From positions 69,228 through 133,227 of the forward strand of contig NZ_JBNLIA010000015.1 in NCBI RefSeq assembly GCF_050122995.1: 64,000 nucleotides of DNA. Reading direction: 5' to 3'. This DNA comes from Haloparvum alkalitolerans. Its GTDB lineage: Archaea; Halobacteriota; Halobacteria; Halobacteriales; Haloferacaceae. This document shows, one piece after another, positions 8,007-16,227 of the stretch; positions within the stretch are counted from its first letter, which is position 1, and every line of letters begins with the position of its first letter. The notes under the pieces are model-generated. The model was not told where the DNA came from. It made no database searches and saw only the letters and a program-made list of their open reading frames with translations. Both the position numbers and the translations under genes were made by a program.

Positions 8007-9008
8007 ATGGACTGCGACAAGTGCGGCGCGGACGCGGTCACCTTCGCGGCCTACTCCGGCGCCCACCTCTGTGAGGACCACTTCTGTCGCTCGGTCGAGA
8101 AGCGCGTGCGCCGGCGGGTCCGGGAGGACGGCCTCCTCGACCCCGAGGCGACGCCCGACGACCCCGACCGCTGGGTGATCGGTCTCTCGGGCGGGAAGGA
8201 CAGCGTCGTGCTCGCGTCGATCCTCGACGACACGTTCGGCAAGGACCCCCGCGTGGAGATGCTCGCGCTCACCATCCACGAGGGGATCGAGGGGTACCGC
8301 GACGAGAGCGTCGACGCCTGCGTCGAGCTGGCCGACGACCTCGACATGCGCCACGAGGTGGTGTCGTACGCCGACGAGATCGGCGTCGAGATGGACGACG
8401 TGGTCGAGAAGGACCCCGAGAACATGGCCGCCTGCGCCTACTGCGGCGTCTTCCGGCGCGACCTGCTGGAGACCTACGCCGACGAGTTCGGCGCCGACAA
8501 GCTCCTCACCGGACACAACCTCGACGACGAGGCCCAGACCGCGCTGATGAACTTCCTCGAGGGCGACGTTCGCCAGATCGCCAAGCACTTCGACGCCTCG
8601 CTCGGCCCCTTCGACGAGCGCGGCGGAGCGACCGATGCCGCGGACGACGACGCGGACGACGACGCGCCCTTCATCCCGCGCGCGAAGCCGCTCCGCGACG
8701 TGCCCGAGAAGGAGGTCGCGCTCTACTGCCACCTCCGGGACATCCCCGCGCACATGGCCGAGTGCCCGCACGCGGACGAGGCGTACCGCGGCGAGATCCA
8801 GCGACTCCTCTACGACTTGGAGGAGAACCACCCCGGTACCCGCCACTCGATCATGGCCGGCTACGAGGAGCTGGCAGCGCTGGCGGCCGACCGCTACCGC
8901 GACGACGGAGAAGGGCCGGAGCTCCGCGAGTGCGCGGAGTGCGGCTCCGTGACCAGCCGCGAGGTCTGCCGGAAGTGCCGACTCGTCGCGGCCATCGAAG
9001 CGGTCTGA
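8007..9008 (+). CDS. ncsA: tRNA 2-thiolation protein NcsA (Ncs6/CTU1/TtuA family)
   Basis: ATP-pyrophosphatase that adenylates wobble U34 before thiolation of Lys/Glu/Gln tRNAs. The PP-loop is SGGKDS at residues 61-66. An N-terminal zinc ribbon (C3, C6, C22, C27), the CxxC at C143/C146 and a C-terminal ribbon (CAECG, CRKC) follow the family pattern. GHNLDDEAQT lies at residues 169-178. In Haloferax this pathway takes sulfur from SAMP2 activated by UbaA, which is encoded at 26392-27204 here. The ATG at 8007 is set by the MDCDKCG ribbon. Confidence 0.93.
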   Translation: MDCDKCGADAVTFAAYSGAHLCEDHFCRSVEKRVRRRVREDGLLDPEATPDDPDRWVIGLSGGKDSVVLASILDDTFGKDPRVEMLALTIHEGIEGYRDESVDACVELADDLDMRHEVVSYADEIGVEMDDVVEKDPENMAACAYCGVFRRDLLETYADEFGADKLLTGHNLDDEAQTALMNFLEGDVRQIAKHFDASLGPFDERGGATDAADDDADDDAPFIPRAKPLRDVPEKEVALYCHLRDIPAHMAECPHADEAYRGEIQRLLYDLEENHPGTRHSIMAGYEELAALAADRYRDDGEGPELRECAECGSVTSREVCRKCRLVAAIEAV

Positions 9009-9101
9009 GAGTCGGAGCGGGGCGTCGGAGTCGCGGCGGCGCGGTCGCTCGTCGGTGCGGGGTCGAAAAAACGTGACGCGGTTCGCGGCGAACGGCCGGC
9101 G

Positions 9102-10310
9102 TCAGCGGATGACGTCGAGGCCGTTGTTCTTCTCGACCGGGTCCTCGCCGCCGTCGGACTCCCAGGCCGCGGCGTCGCTGCCGCCGGAGACGTCCGCGGA
9201 CGGGGTACGGGAGACGTCCGCCGCGCCGTCGTGGACCTCGCCGTCGCCCTCGATGCTGGCGCGGGACTTGTCGGCCTGTTTCTGCGTGGACGGGCCGAGC
9301 ACCTGCGCGCTCTGGACGCCCGTCATGATCGCCATGACGCGCACTTTCCCCTTGTACTCCTCCTGGATCCGGGCGCCCCAGATCACGTTGGCGCTCGCCT
9401 CGAGGCGCTCCGTGATGCTGTCGGCGATACCCTCCGCCTCCTTCAGCGTCAGGTCGGGGCCGCCCGTGATGTGGACGAGCCCGCCGGACGCGCCGCGGTA
9501 GTCCACGTCCAGAAGCGGGTGGTTCATCGCGTCGTTGACCACTTCCTGGGTCTTGTTCTTGTCCTGGGTCTCGCCGACCAACATCACCGCGACGCCGCCC
9601 TGGTTCATGATCGTGGACATGTCCGCGTAGTCCAGGTTGATCAGGGACGGCTGGGTAATCGTCTCCGAGATCCCCTTCACCGTCTCCGCGATGATCTGGT
9701 CCATCACGGAGAACGCCTTACCGATGGGAAGGTTCGGGACGTAATCGAGGAGGCGGTTGTTGTCGAGCACGATGATCGAGTCGGCCTCGTTGCGGAGCTC
9801 CTCGAGCCCCTCCTCGGCCTTGACCGTGCGGGCGCGCTCGACGTTGAACGGCGTCGAGACCATCCCGACGACGATGGCGCCCTGCTCCTTGGCGATCTTC
9901 GAGACGACGGGCGCGGCGCCGGTGCCGGTCCCGCCGCCCATGCCGGCCGTGACGAACACGAGGTCGGCGTCGCCGAGCACTTCCTTGATGGTCCCCTGGG
10001 CCATCTCGGTGGCGCGCTCGCCCATCTTCGGGTCGCCGCCGGCCCCGAGGCCGGAGGTGAGCGACTTGCCGACGAGGATCTTCGTGTCGGCCTCGATCAT
10101 CTTGAGGTGCTGCTTGTCGGTGTTGATCGCGACCGTGTCGGCCCCGTCGACACCGATGTTGTACAGGCGGTTGATCGTGTTGTTGCCCGCGCCGCCGGCG
10201 CCGACGATGACGATTCGGGGGTCCCCGAAGTCGTCGTCGTCCATGTCGGCGTCCATCTCGCGCTGCTCGGCCTCGGCGTTGTCGAGTGCGTCCTGAACGA
10301 TGTCCTGCAT
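9102..10310 (-). CDS. ftsZ2: Cell division protein FtsZ2
   Basis: Tubulin-family GTPase of 402 residues. The GTP-binding tubulin signature GGGTGTG is at residues 125-131, VIVGAGGAGNNTINRL is at 34-49 and the T7-loop segment NLDYADM is at 225-231. It is assigned as FtsZ2 rather than FtsZ1 from the N-terminal MQDIVQDAL, the C-terminal tail ending KNNGLDVIR, and its place directly behind cdrS, as in Halobacterium and Haloferax. In Haloferax FtsZ2 drives constriction of the division ring. The C-terminal 80 residues are a disordered acidic linker. Only 2 bp separate it from cdrS, so translation is probably coupled. Confidence 0.93.
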   Translation of the reverse strand: MQDIVQDALDNAEAEQREMDADMDDDDFGDPRIVIVGAGGAGNNTINRLYNIGVDGADTVAINTDKQHLKMIEADTKILVGKSLTSGLGAGGDPKMGERATEMAQGTIKEVLGDADLVFVTAGMGGGTGTGAAPVVSKIAKEQGAIVVGMVSTPFNVERARTVKAEEGLEELRNEADSIIVLDNNRLLDYVPNLPIGKAFSVMDQIIAETVKGISETITQPSLINLDYADMSTIMNQGGVAVMLVGETQDKNKTQEVVNDAMNHPLLDVDYRGASGGLVHITGGPDLTLKEAEGIADSITERLEASANVIWGARIQEEYKGKVRVMAIMTGVQSAQVLGPSTQKQADKSRASIEGDGEVHDGAADVSRTPSADVSGGSDAAAWESDGGEDPVEKNNGLDVIR

Positions 10311-10312
10311 CG

Positions 10313-10495
10313 TTACACCTTGGCCCAGCCGCGCTTGCCGCGGCGCTGGCTCTCGTGGTCCCCGTCCTGCTCGTTGAGCATCTCACGGACGGCGGAGCGA
10401 ATCGCCTCGCTCCGATTCGGGAACTCCCCCGTCTCGACCATCTGTTCGACCTCCTCGATCTGCTGTTTCGGTATGCGTAGTGTCACACGCTCCAT
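10313..10495 (-). CDS. cdrS: Ribbon-helix-helix regulator CdrS
   Basis: 60-residue RHH protein. The beta strand MERVTLRIP, then helices with FPNRSEAIRSAVREML, are the complete MetJ/CopG-type DNA-binding domain, followed by a short basic tail. By sequence and by its position 2 bp ahead of ftsZ2 it corresponds to CdrS, reported in Halobacterium and Haloferax as a cell-division regulator. It presumably acts as a dimer on palindromic sites. GTAAGAC palindromes lie in the DNA just upstream of this operon. Confidence 0.9.
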   Translation of the reverse strand: MERVTLRIPKQQIEEVEQMVETGEFPNRSEAIRSAVREMLNEQDGDHESQRRGKRGWAKV

Positions 10496-10510
10496 GCTTA
10501 CATTCCCCCG

Positions 10511-10663
10511 GTAAGACGGCGGGCGACGAGCGCCCGCGTCTTACGAAACGGAACCGCCGGACGGAACGGACTCCCGTTCCGCGGCGGCCGTCTGTAAGAC
10601 GACCGTCTTACGCACATAGACGCACCGAGGCATAGAACTTAAAGGTAACGGCGATTGTAAGAC
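10511..10663. promoter_or_regulatory. cdrS-ftsZ2 promoter with GTAAGACG palindromes
   Basis: Inverted pairs of one 8-mer: GTAAGACG at 10511-10518 with CGTCTTAC at 10537-10544, and a compact copy GTAAGACG-AC-CGTCTTAC at 10594-10611. A lone GTAAGAC half-site lies at 10657-10663. Read on the minus strand, a TATA-like TTTAAG sits around 10638-10643, which puts transcription start near the compact palindrome. This arrangement suggests repression or autoregulation by an RHH dimer (CdrL and/or CdrS). The palindromes are seen directly; the binding protein is inferred. Confidence 0.6.
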
Positions 10664-10712
10664 ACGCTAGCGAAAACGGCGTATACGTCGGCCACGACCC
10701 CGCTATCCGCGT

Positions 10713-11387
10713 TTACCTCGTGTCGAGTACGTCCGCAGCGGGGGTCCGGCGGCCGCAGCCGGGACAGAAGCCCCAGTCCGTCCGCACCTCGTCGCCGCAC
10801 TCGCAGAACATGCGGTGGGCGGTCTTCTCGCCGCAGTTGGCGCAGTACACGTCGCCCGCCTCCAGCGTTTCGCCGCAGCCGCCGCAGGTCCGCTCCCCGT
10901 TCTCGCCCGGCGCGGTCGCGGAGTCGGCGGACCGGTCGGCGGCGTCCGACGCGGAGGGCTCCTCGTCCGCCGGCTCCTCCCGCTCCGCGGCCGGCCCACG
11001 ACCGGACGCCCGCCGTCCGCTCGCCGACCGCTCGGTCGTCTCGTCCGCCGCCGTCGCGCCGTCGACGGTGACGTTGACGTTGATGTCGCGGTCGCGAGGC
11101 GCGGGGCCGTACCCGCGGGCCGCCGCGTCGCCGAGGCGTTCGTCGAGCGCGGCGTCGAGCCGGTCGGCGATGATGGCGTCGACGCGCTCCGCGATGGCGC
11201 CCTCGAGGCCGTCCGCGGCGACCTCGCGGTCGGCGTCCGCCGCCTCGGCCGCGTCCGACGCGTCCGACGACGCCGCCTCGTCGAGGTGACTGCGCAGCGC
11301 CTCGCGCATCACCTCGCTTTTGGAGGCGTCTAGCGCCTCCAGCCGCTCCACGAGGTCGTCGTCCGCGCGGAACGTGATCTTACTCAT
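10713..11387 (-). CDS. cdrL: CdrL: RHH regulator with double zinc-ribbon tail
   Basis: 224-residue protein. Residues 1-35 are an RHH DNA-binding domain (MSKITFRADDDLVERL, then KSEVMREALRSHL). A long acidic, Ala/Ser-rich linker follows. The last 60 residues hold two zinc ribbons: C168, C171, C182, C185 and C195, C197, C208, C211. Position directly upstream of cdrS-ftsZ2 in the same direction matches CdrL of Haloferax, a proposed regulator of that operon. The gap to cdrS contains the GTAAGAC palindromes, a plausible target. The ribbons may bind partner proteins, which is inference. Confidence 0.85.
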   Translation of the reverse strand: MSKITFRADDDLVERLEALDASKSEVMREALRSHLDEAASSDASDAAEAADADREVAADGLEGAIAERVDAIIADRLDAALDERLGDAAARGYGPAPRDRDINVNVTVDGATAADETTERSASGRRASGRGPAAEREEPADEEPSASDAADRSADSATAPGENGERTCGGCGETLEAGDVYCANCGEKTAHRMFCECGDEVRTDWGFCPGCGRRTPAADVLDTR

Positions 11388-11571
11388 CTCGACACAGCAT
11401 CCTCGCCCCCACTACATCAATCTTCCTGCGCGTCCGACGCGCGTGTGACACGCCGCCTTCCCGGACCGTCGGACCGTCGCCGCCGACCACCGACCGATCC
11501 CACGCGGGCCGCCGTCGCGGCGAGAAACCGGCCGTAAGCTCTTTGCCGTCAGAATTGCGAAGCTATCCGCA

Positions 11572-12360
11572 ATGAGCATCGATCCCGAACGCGACGAGGC
11601 TCTGGAGAGTGGCCTCGACGCACTCCCTGCAGGGGAATTCCTCCGGGCGAGTCCCGACCCGGCAGTGACGGTCGGGCTCGACGGCACAGTCCACGCGGCC
11701 AACCCCGCGCTCGAACGCATCCTCGGGTACGCCCCGACCGCGGTCGTCGGCGAGTCGGTCGAGATGCTGATACCGAACCGCTTCTCCGCGGCCGCCCGCG
11801 AGCTTGCAGCCGAGTACGTCGAGACAGGCGAGTCACCCGTCGGCACGGCGAACCTCGAACTGCTCGCCCGACACGCGGAGGGCCACGAGGTGCCCGTCTC
11901 CGTGACGCTCGTCGAGCACGGCCACGCGGGGGAGCCGGTCGTGACCGCAGTCGCCCGCGAGATCAGCGACGCCATCGAGACGCGCGAGGAGCTGACCCGG
12001 GAGCGCGACCGCCTCGCCGCCGCGCTGACCGCGATGGCGAGCGAGCGGGACGTGCACGAGGTCTCGGTTCCGGACGTGGCGGCGTCCGCGTGGGCGACCG
12101 TCGAGACCGGATCGGAGTCGCTCGACATCGACGTGGGCGCCGTCGTGGAGACGGACGCGACCCGACTGAAGGCGCTGCTGACGGCGCTGTTCGCCGCGAC
12201 CGCGCCCGAGGAGAACACCGTCCGCGTGGTCGGCGACGCGGACGCGGTGCGCGTCGAGGGAGCCGCGGTCGCCACGGACCTGGGCGCCGCGCCGGCGCTC
12301 GCGGCCGACCTCGGCGTCGCGTTGGACGTCGAACCGACCGCCGTCACCGTCTCCTTCTGA
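11572..12360 (+). CDS. PAS-domain sensor protein with degenerate kinase-like C terminus
   Basis: 262 residues. A PAS domain spans roughly residues 18-130, opening with FLRASPDPAVTVGLDGTVHAANPALERILGYAP and ending in a strand before the DAIETREELTRERDRL helix. That helix looks like a linker to a histidine-kinase core, but no phospho-accepting His box and no intact N/G boxes follow. The C terminus (DATRLKALLTALFAATAPEENTV) keeps only a trace of an HATPase start. It is probably a signalling protein without catalysis, or an eroded kinase. Transcribed alone, divergent from cdrL. Confidence 0.72.
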   Translation: MSIDPERDEALESGLDALPAGEFLRASPDPAVTVGLDGTVHAANPALERILGYAPTAVVGESVEMLIPNRFSAAARELAAEYVETGESPVGTANLELLARHAEGHEVPVSVTLVEHGHAGEPVVTAVAREISDAIETREELTRERDRLAAALTAMASERDVHEVSVPDVAASAWATVETGSESLDIDVGAVVETDATRLKALLTALFAATAPEENTVRVVGDADAVRVEGAAVATDLGAAPALAADLGVALDVEPTAVTVSF

Positions 12361-12468
12361 GCGCGCCGGTCCGGGAGGTCGCCGCGCCTCCGGGTCGCCC
12401 GCCGGCCGGCTTCCGGGCGCTCGGGGGTGACCCGGAAGCGCTTTCCGTCGCGCTCGCCTCGTCCGGTC

Positions 12469-13083
12469 ATGGAGTACGAAGCGAGCCTCGACCGCGCCAT
12501 CGACTCGCTCCCGGACCTCGGCGGGTCCGACGAGCGACTGCAGGTGCCGGACCCGCAGGCACAGAAGGACGGCGCGTTCACCCGACTCACCAACCTCTCG
12601 GCCATCGCGGACGCGCTCGGGCGCGACCCCGAGCACCTCCACTCGAACCTCCAGCGCGAGCTGGGGACGGCCGGCCAGTACGAGAACGGCGTCGCGCGCT
12701 ACAACGGCACGTTCCGCCCGAGCGACTTCGAAGCGGCCATCGACGCCTACGTCGCCAGCTACGTCACCTGTTCCGAGTGCGGCCTCCCCGACACGCGACT
12801 CGTCACCGAGGACCGCACGCAGATGCTTCGCTGTGAGGCCTGCGGGGCGTTCCGCCCGGTCGCGAAGCGCTCGTCGAACACGACGAAGACGACCACCCAG
12901 GAGGAGGCCATCGAGGAGGGCAACACCTACGAACTGGAGATCGTCGGCACCGGCCGCAAGGGCGACGGCGTCGCCGAGCGCGGCCAGTACACGATCTTCG
13001 TCCCCGGCGCCTCCGAGGGCGACACCGTGAAGGCGTACATCGAGAACGTCTCCGGTACGCTCGCCTTCTCTCGCCAGGTCTAA
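12469..13083 (+). CDS. eif2b: Translation initiation factor aIF2 subunit beta with TRAM domain
   Basis: 204 residues. Residues 1-135 are aIF2-beta with its zinc ribbon C101, C104, C122, C125; aIF2 delivers Met-tRNAi to the ribosome. Residues about 146-204 form a TRAM RNA-binding domain (ELEIVGTGRKGDGVAERGQY, then VFVPGA-like turns). This fusion is usual for haloarchaea. The ATG at 12469 gives MEYEASLDRAI, and the earlier in-frame start is not needed. A three-hairpin repeat element begins 26 bp after the stop in the same direction. Confidence 0.93.
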   Translation: MEYEASLDRAIDSLPDLGGSDERLQVPDPQAQKDGAFTRLTNLSAIADALGRDPEHLHSNLQRELGTAGQYENGVARYNGTFRPSDFEAAIDAYVASYVTCSECGLPDTRLVTEDRTQMLRCEACGAFRPVAKRSSNTTKTTTQEEAIEEGNTYELEIVGTGRKGDGVAERGQYTIFVPGASEGDTVKAYIENVSGTLAFSRQV

Positions 13084-13109
13084 CTGCCGATATTCCGTTT
13101 TGACCGATA

Positions 13110-13560
13110 GCGATACTGGGTATAGCGGGCTGATCTAGAAGTGTCTGTTTTCTGTCTCATAAGGCGTGCTGATGCGCTCATTGTCGACACCCAGAAAGCC
13201 CTCGACCGCTCGGTCTACGCTTTTTCTGGATCAGTCAAGCGTTCTGCTGTGCTCACCGCCAACACTCAGAAAGCCCTCGACCGCTCGCGGGCGCTCAGCG
13301 ACATATCGGCGCCTCTCCACACCGCCCGGCGCCGATAGGGGTCGTCTGAGCGCCCGCGACCGGCCTCGCCCTTTCAGTCCGCCAGGGCGTCATTTGTAGG
13401 GTCGGTCGTCGCGCCCGGTCGATCGGTGGTTCTCGATACCGGCTGTCGAGGCACGCGTGGCCTCACACCTCCCCAGCCTCAGCCGCCCGCGGCCTTCGCG
13501 TTGCTCCGGCCGCGGGCGGGCTTCCCTCGCGCGCGTTGCTCGCGCGCGCCAAGCGCGGGA
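13110..13560 (+). repeat. Three-hairpin intergenic element, copy A (forward)
   Basis: Part of a 1016-bp gene-free gap (13084-14099). Order: leader GCGATACTGGGTATAG (13110-13125) and GTCTGTTTTCTGTC (13143-13156); two copies of the CAGAAAGCCC box 75 bp apart (13189 and 13264); hairpin H1 (13286-13298 with 13346-13358, 13 bp, plus an inner stem 13305-13312/13329-13336); CCCTTTCAGTCC around 13370; CTCCCCAGCCTC near 13470; hairpin H2 (13483-13494/13508-13519, 12 bp perfect); hairpin H3 (13528-13535/13541-13548). Short open frames here look like shadows. Confidence 0.75.
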
Positions 13561-13657
13561 CAGCCGGCGAGCCGACGTGTCGAAGAACGAGCGATCAGGC
13601 TGCACTCACGGCGGGAGTTCTGCCTAATACGCGAAAAACGTTCGTCCCGCGGTGGCG

Positions 13658-14015
13658 CGGTCGGCGCGCGCCGCGGCGACCGCAACGCGTGTCGCCGCGA
13701 CCGTGCGAGGGAGGGCGCGGGCCGGCCGCCTGCGCTGCGGTTTCGCGGCCGGCCCGCGGCCGAGGCTGGGGAGGCGTGAGGCTGCGGTGCTGTGCGGTCG
13801 CGGGGCGGTGGGTGGGACTGAAAGGGGCAGCCGGCTCGGTCCGGCCCCGACGACGTAAGCACCGCAGTCCCGCGGCGACCCTGTGTCGCCGCGACTGTTC
13901 GAGGAGCGTGGTTCGAAAGAGCAAAGCTCTTTCGTCATCCCGAAAATCTCCGATTTTCGGACGACAGCGAGGCGCGGCCGGTCGAGCCGGCTGGGGCTTT
14001 CGAGGTGTTGCTGTC
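13658..14015 (-). repeat. Three-hairpin intergenic element, copy B (reverse, long loop)
   Basis: Same element as copy A, inverted and converging on it. GGGACTGAAAGGGGC is at 13814-13828, AGCCGGCT at 13829-13836 and again at 13985-13992, and GGGGCTTTCGAGGTGTTGC at 13993 onward. The 148-bp stretch between the two AGCCGGCT boxes contains three further hairpins: 13871-13879/13885-13893, 13914-13922/13926-13934 and 13940-13948/13952-13960, the last two 9 bp perfect with 3-nt loops. H2 is 13717-13729/13745-13757 (13 bp) and an H3 equivalent is 13672-13680/13691-13699. It lies just 3' of the DUF7321-like gene, sense with it. Confidence 0.75.
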
Positions 14016-14099
14016 ACCAGTAGTGAGGCTGCCACCAGTCACGGAACAGTCACAAACGCAGTGACGAGCAACACCAACCCCACTCACAACGCCATAGTC

Positions 14100-14585
14100 T
14101 CACGCCACGTACAGCAGGTAGAACCGGTAGAGCCCCGAGATCCACGCGAGGATCCACAGCAGCGTGAAGCCGAAGACGCCGACGCGGAGGCGGGTTCGCC
14201 AGTGGCTCATGTTCTCGTGGAGTTCGTCGATGTCCGCGGTCGCCTCGGCCGCGGGGTCGTCGTAGAGGTCCGCGTCCCGCTTCGCCTGAAAGATGCGGAC
14301 GATGCCGGTGAGTGCGAACGTCAGGAGGGCGTACGCCTGCAGGCCGAGGAACGCGTGGACCGCGGCGAGCCCGGAGAGCTGCTCGAACAGCCGCGGGAGC
14401 ATCCACCCGACGAGCGGGACCGTCGTGAGCACCAGCCCCGTGACCACGAACTTGAGGTGGTAGATCAGCAGGTCCCACGTGACCAGTTCGGCGTCGATCA
14501 TCACCCACGCGCCGTAGAGGAAGAAGGGGAGGCTCGCGGTGACGGCGAGGGCGGTAACGGCCGCGGCGAGGGGCATCTCGGCCAT
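14100..14585 (-). CDS. Four-helix membrane protein next to the cytochrome b cluster (DUF7321-like)
   Basis: 161-residue integral membrane protein with about four transmembrane helices (near residues 8-28, 38-62, 75-97 and 133-157) and a charged cytoplasmic loop around residues 100-130. It resembles the haloarchaeal DUF7321 family found beside cytochrome bc-like gene clusters. One helix carries YHLKFVVTGLVLTTVPLVGW. No cofactor motif is certain. It is divergent from the DUF7319-like gene that opens the respiratory cluster, with 106 bp between. A role in assembly or electron transfer is inferred from context only. Confidence 0.7.
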   Translation of the reverse strand: MAEMPLAAAVTALAVTASLPFFLYGAWVMIDAELVTWDLLIYHLKFVVTGLVLTTVPLVGWMLPRLFEQLSGLAAVHAFLGLQAYALLTFALTGIVRIFQAKRDADLYDDPAAEATADIDELHENMSHWRTRLRVGVFGFTLLWILAWISGLYRFYLLYVA

Positions 14586-14691
14586 CTACCGTGGCGGTTG
14601 GTGGGCGGGCGCGTAAAGCCTCCCGGTTCCGCCCGATGCGGTCCGGCGGGAGGACGAAAACGGTTACCCTGCGCGTCCCGTACGCCCGCCA

Positions 14692-15471
14692 ATGACCGAC
14701 ACCGACCCGTCCGGTGAGGGCGCGGGGAACGCCGGCCCGGCCGCGGACGAGGACGCCGACCTCGAAGCCCTCCGGCGCGAGGTGGAGGAGACGTACGACT
14801 TCGAGGAGTTCGGCCCCGCGGACATGGCGTCGATGACGGGCGACGAATGGGAGGCCGTCTTCGACGCCGACACGTGGATCACCGGACCCGAGCTCCTCGA
14901 CCGGGTGGAGCGGACGCTCCAGTCCCGGATCGCGAGCCGCGAGGTGTTCGGCGTGCTCGACCGGATCGTCGAGGAGGACGAGGAGCGACTGGTGCTCTAC
15001 TCGGACGAGGGGTACGCGGTCGTCCGACCGACCGGCGAGGTGCGCGGCCGCGGCACCGTGTTACAGGAAATCGAGCCCACGGTCGTGCTCTGTTCGATGG
15101 AGAGCTACGATCCGCCGACGCCGCCCGAGAACTGGGAGCTACCGGACCCCGAGGAGGTCGAGAGCGGTTCCGGCGAGCTCGGGAACCTGATGATGCAGGC
15201 CATCGCCGGGACGCAGCTGCTGGCGGGCGTGGCGCTCGTCGGGGCGTGGCTCTTCCTCGGCGTGGAGACCCTCTTCGCGCCCTTGGTCGGTGGGCTGTTC
15301 GCGCTCGCGGGACTGTTCCTGTTCTCGACGGTCGCGAACGCCCGGCTCTCGGACCGGTTTCGCTCCGAGGAGTACCGCGAGCGACTCCGCGCGCTGCAGG
15401 CTGCCGAGGAGCGCGAGGGGTACCTCCCCGAGGGTGTCGAGGAGGGGGGCGACTCGGGGGCGGATCGCTGA
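14692..15471 (+). CDS. Membrane protein of the halocyanin/cytochrome b cluster (DUF7319-like)
   Basis: 259 residues. The first 165 are soluble and acidic, with DWEAVFDADTWITGPELLDRV-like character typical of a small domain. Two transmembrane helices follow (about 171-190 and 193-213) and then a charged tail. Function unknown. Similar proteins accompany haloarchaeal cytochrome bc-like operons (DUF7319). It precedes the halocyanin gene by 126 bp. The spacer contains a TATA-like box, so the halocyanin operon may start separately. Confidence 0.7.
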   Translation: MTDTDPSGEGAGNAGPAADEDADLEALRREVEETYDFEEFGPADMASMTGDEWEAVFDADTWITGPELLDRVERTLQSRIASREVFGVLDRIVEEDEERLVLYSDEGYAVVRPTGEVRGRGTVLQEIEPTVVLCSMESYDPPTPPENWELPDPEEVESGSGELGNLMMQAIAGTQLLAGVALVGAWLFLGVETLFAPLVGGLFALAGLFLFSTVANARLSDRFRSEEYRERLRALQAAEEREGYLPEGVEEGGDSGADR

Positions 15472-15565
15472 CCGATCCGGCCGGCCCGCGGCGGCACCCA
15501 GACCGCCGAGAACGCCGTACTGAGCCGCGAGCGCGTCGTCCCGACGACCGGCGATAGTCGGTGGG

Positions 15566-15571
15566 TTTAAG
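15566..15571 (+). promoter_or_regulatory. TATA box of the halocyanin-cytochrome b operon
   Basis: TTTAAG is centred about 29 nt before the ATG at 15598, the spacing expected for a leaderless haloarchaeal transcript starting at or just before the start codon. It is the only good promoter match between the DUF7319-like gene and the halocyanin gene. Confidence 0.5.
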
Positions 15572-15597
15572 CGCAGGCCGTCCTGACTTCTGACCGT

Positions 15598-16227
15598 ATG
15601 AAACGGCGGGACTTTATGCGTACGGCCGGCGGGGCGACGGCCGCGGCCGCGGCTACCTCCGCTGCGGCCGGGACGGCGGCAGCCCAGGAGGTACAGCCCG
15701 ACTGGCCAAGCGCCGTGGAGGGCAACGTCAACACCTATCTCGACGCCCGCGGACAGGACGAAGTGACGGTCTCGGTCGGTGCCGGCGACGGGCTGGCGTT
15801 CGACCCGACCAAGATCTGGGTCGACCCCGGAACGACGATCATCTGGGAGTGGGTCGGTGCGGGCGGCGACCACAACGTGCACGCGGTCGACGGCCCCGCG
15901 TCCTTCGAGAGCGAGATCGTCGGCGAGGAGGGGCACACCTTCGAGTACGAGACCAGCGAGGAGGACGCGGGAATCACCCACTACCAGTGTGACCCGCACT
16001 CCTCGACCGGCATGCACGGCGGGATCGCGGTCGGCGAGGACGTCCCCACCGTGGAGGTCGGCGGCCCGAGCAACGGCTGGCCCGAGGACATCCACGACAT
16101 CGGCGTCCCGCTCCATCCGCACTGGGTCGGCCTCGTCTCCGGGGTCGGCATCTCGCTGACGATCGTGTTCACGTTCTACGCGCTGAAGTACGGTGAAACC
16201 GCCCACGCCGGGCACGGGAGGCGCTGA
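15598..16227 (+). CDS. Membrane-anchored halocyanin (type I copper protein), cytochrome b cluster copy
   Basis: 209 residues. A Tat signal (KRRDFMRTAGG) is followed by a cupredoxin domain. The copper ligands are probably H92 (DHNVH), C131, H134 and M139 (QCDPHSSTGMH). A C-terminal transmembrane helix (about 175-195) anchors it outside the membrane. It is likely a mobile or bound electron carrier for the cytochrome b proteins encoded immediately downstream: its stop overlaps the next start by one base (TGATG). A second halocyanin at 52013-52627 is almost identical in the copper domain, with an 89-bp exact DNA match. Confidence 0.93.
   Translation: MKRRDFMRTAGGATAAAAATSAAAGTAAAQEVQPDWPSAVEGNVNTYLDARGQDEVTVSVGAGDGLAFDPTKIWVDPGTTIIWEWVGAGGDHNVHAVDGPASFESEIVGEEGHTFEYETSEEDAGITHYQCDPHSSTGMHGGIAVGEDVPTVEVGGPSNGWPEDIHDIGVPLHPHWVGLVSGVGISLTIVFTFYALKYGETAHAGHGRR

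Noticed and set aside
13110..13560. CRISPR array from repeated CAGAAAGCCC boxes
   Set aside because: Only two or three boxes, filler that is itself repeated in copy D, no cas genes and no haloarchaeal CRISPR repeat consensus.
13141..13862. Several short ORFs (60-130 codons) in the 13.1-14.1 kb gap
   Set aside because: They cover the hairpins of the repeat element in several frames and strands at once, with no domain or start signal.
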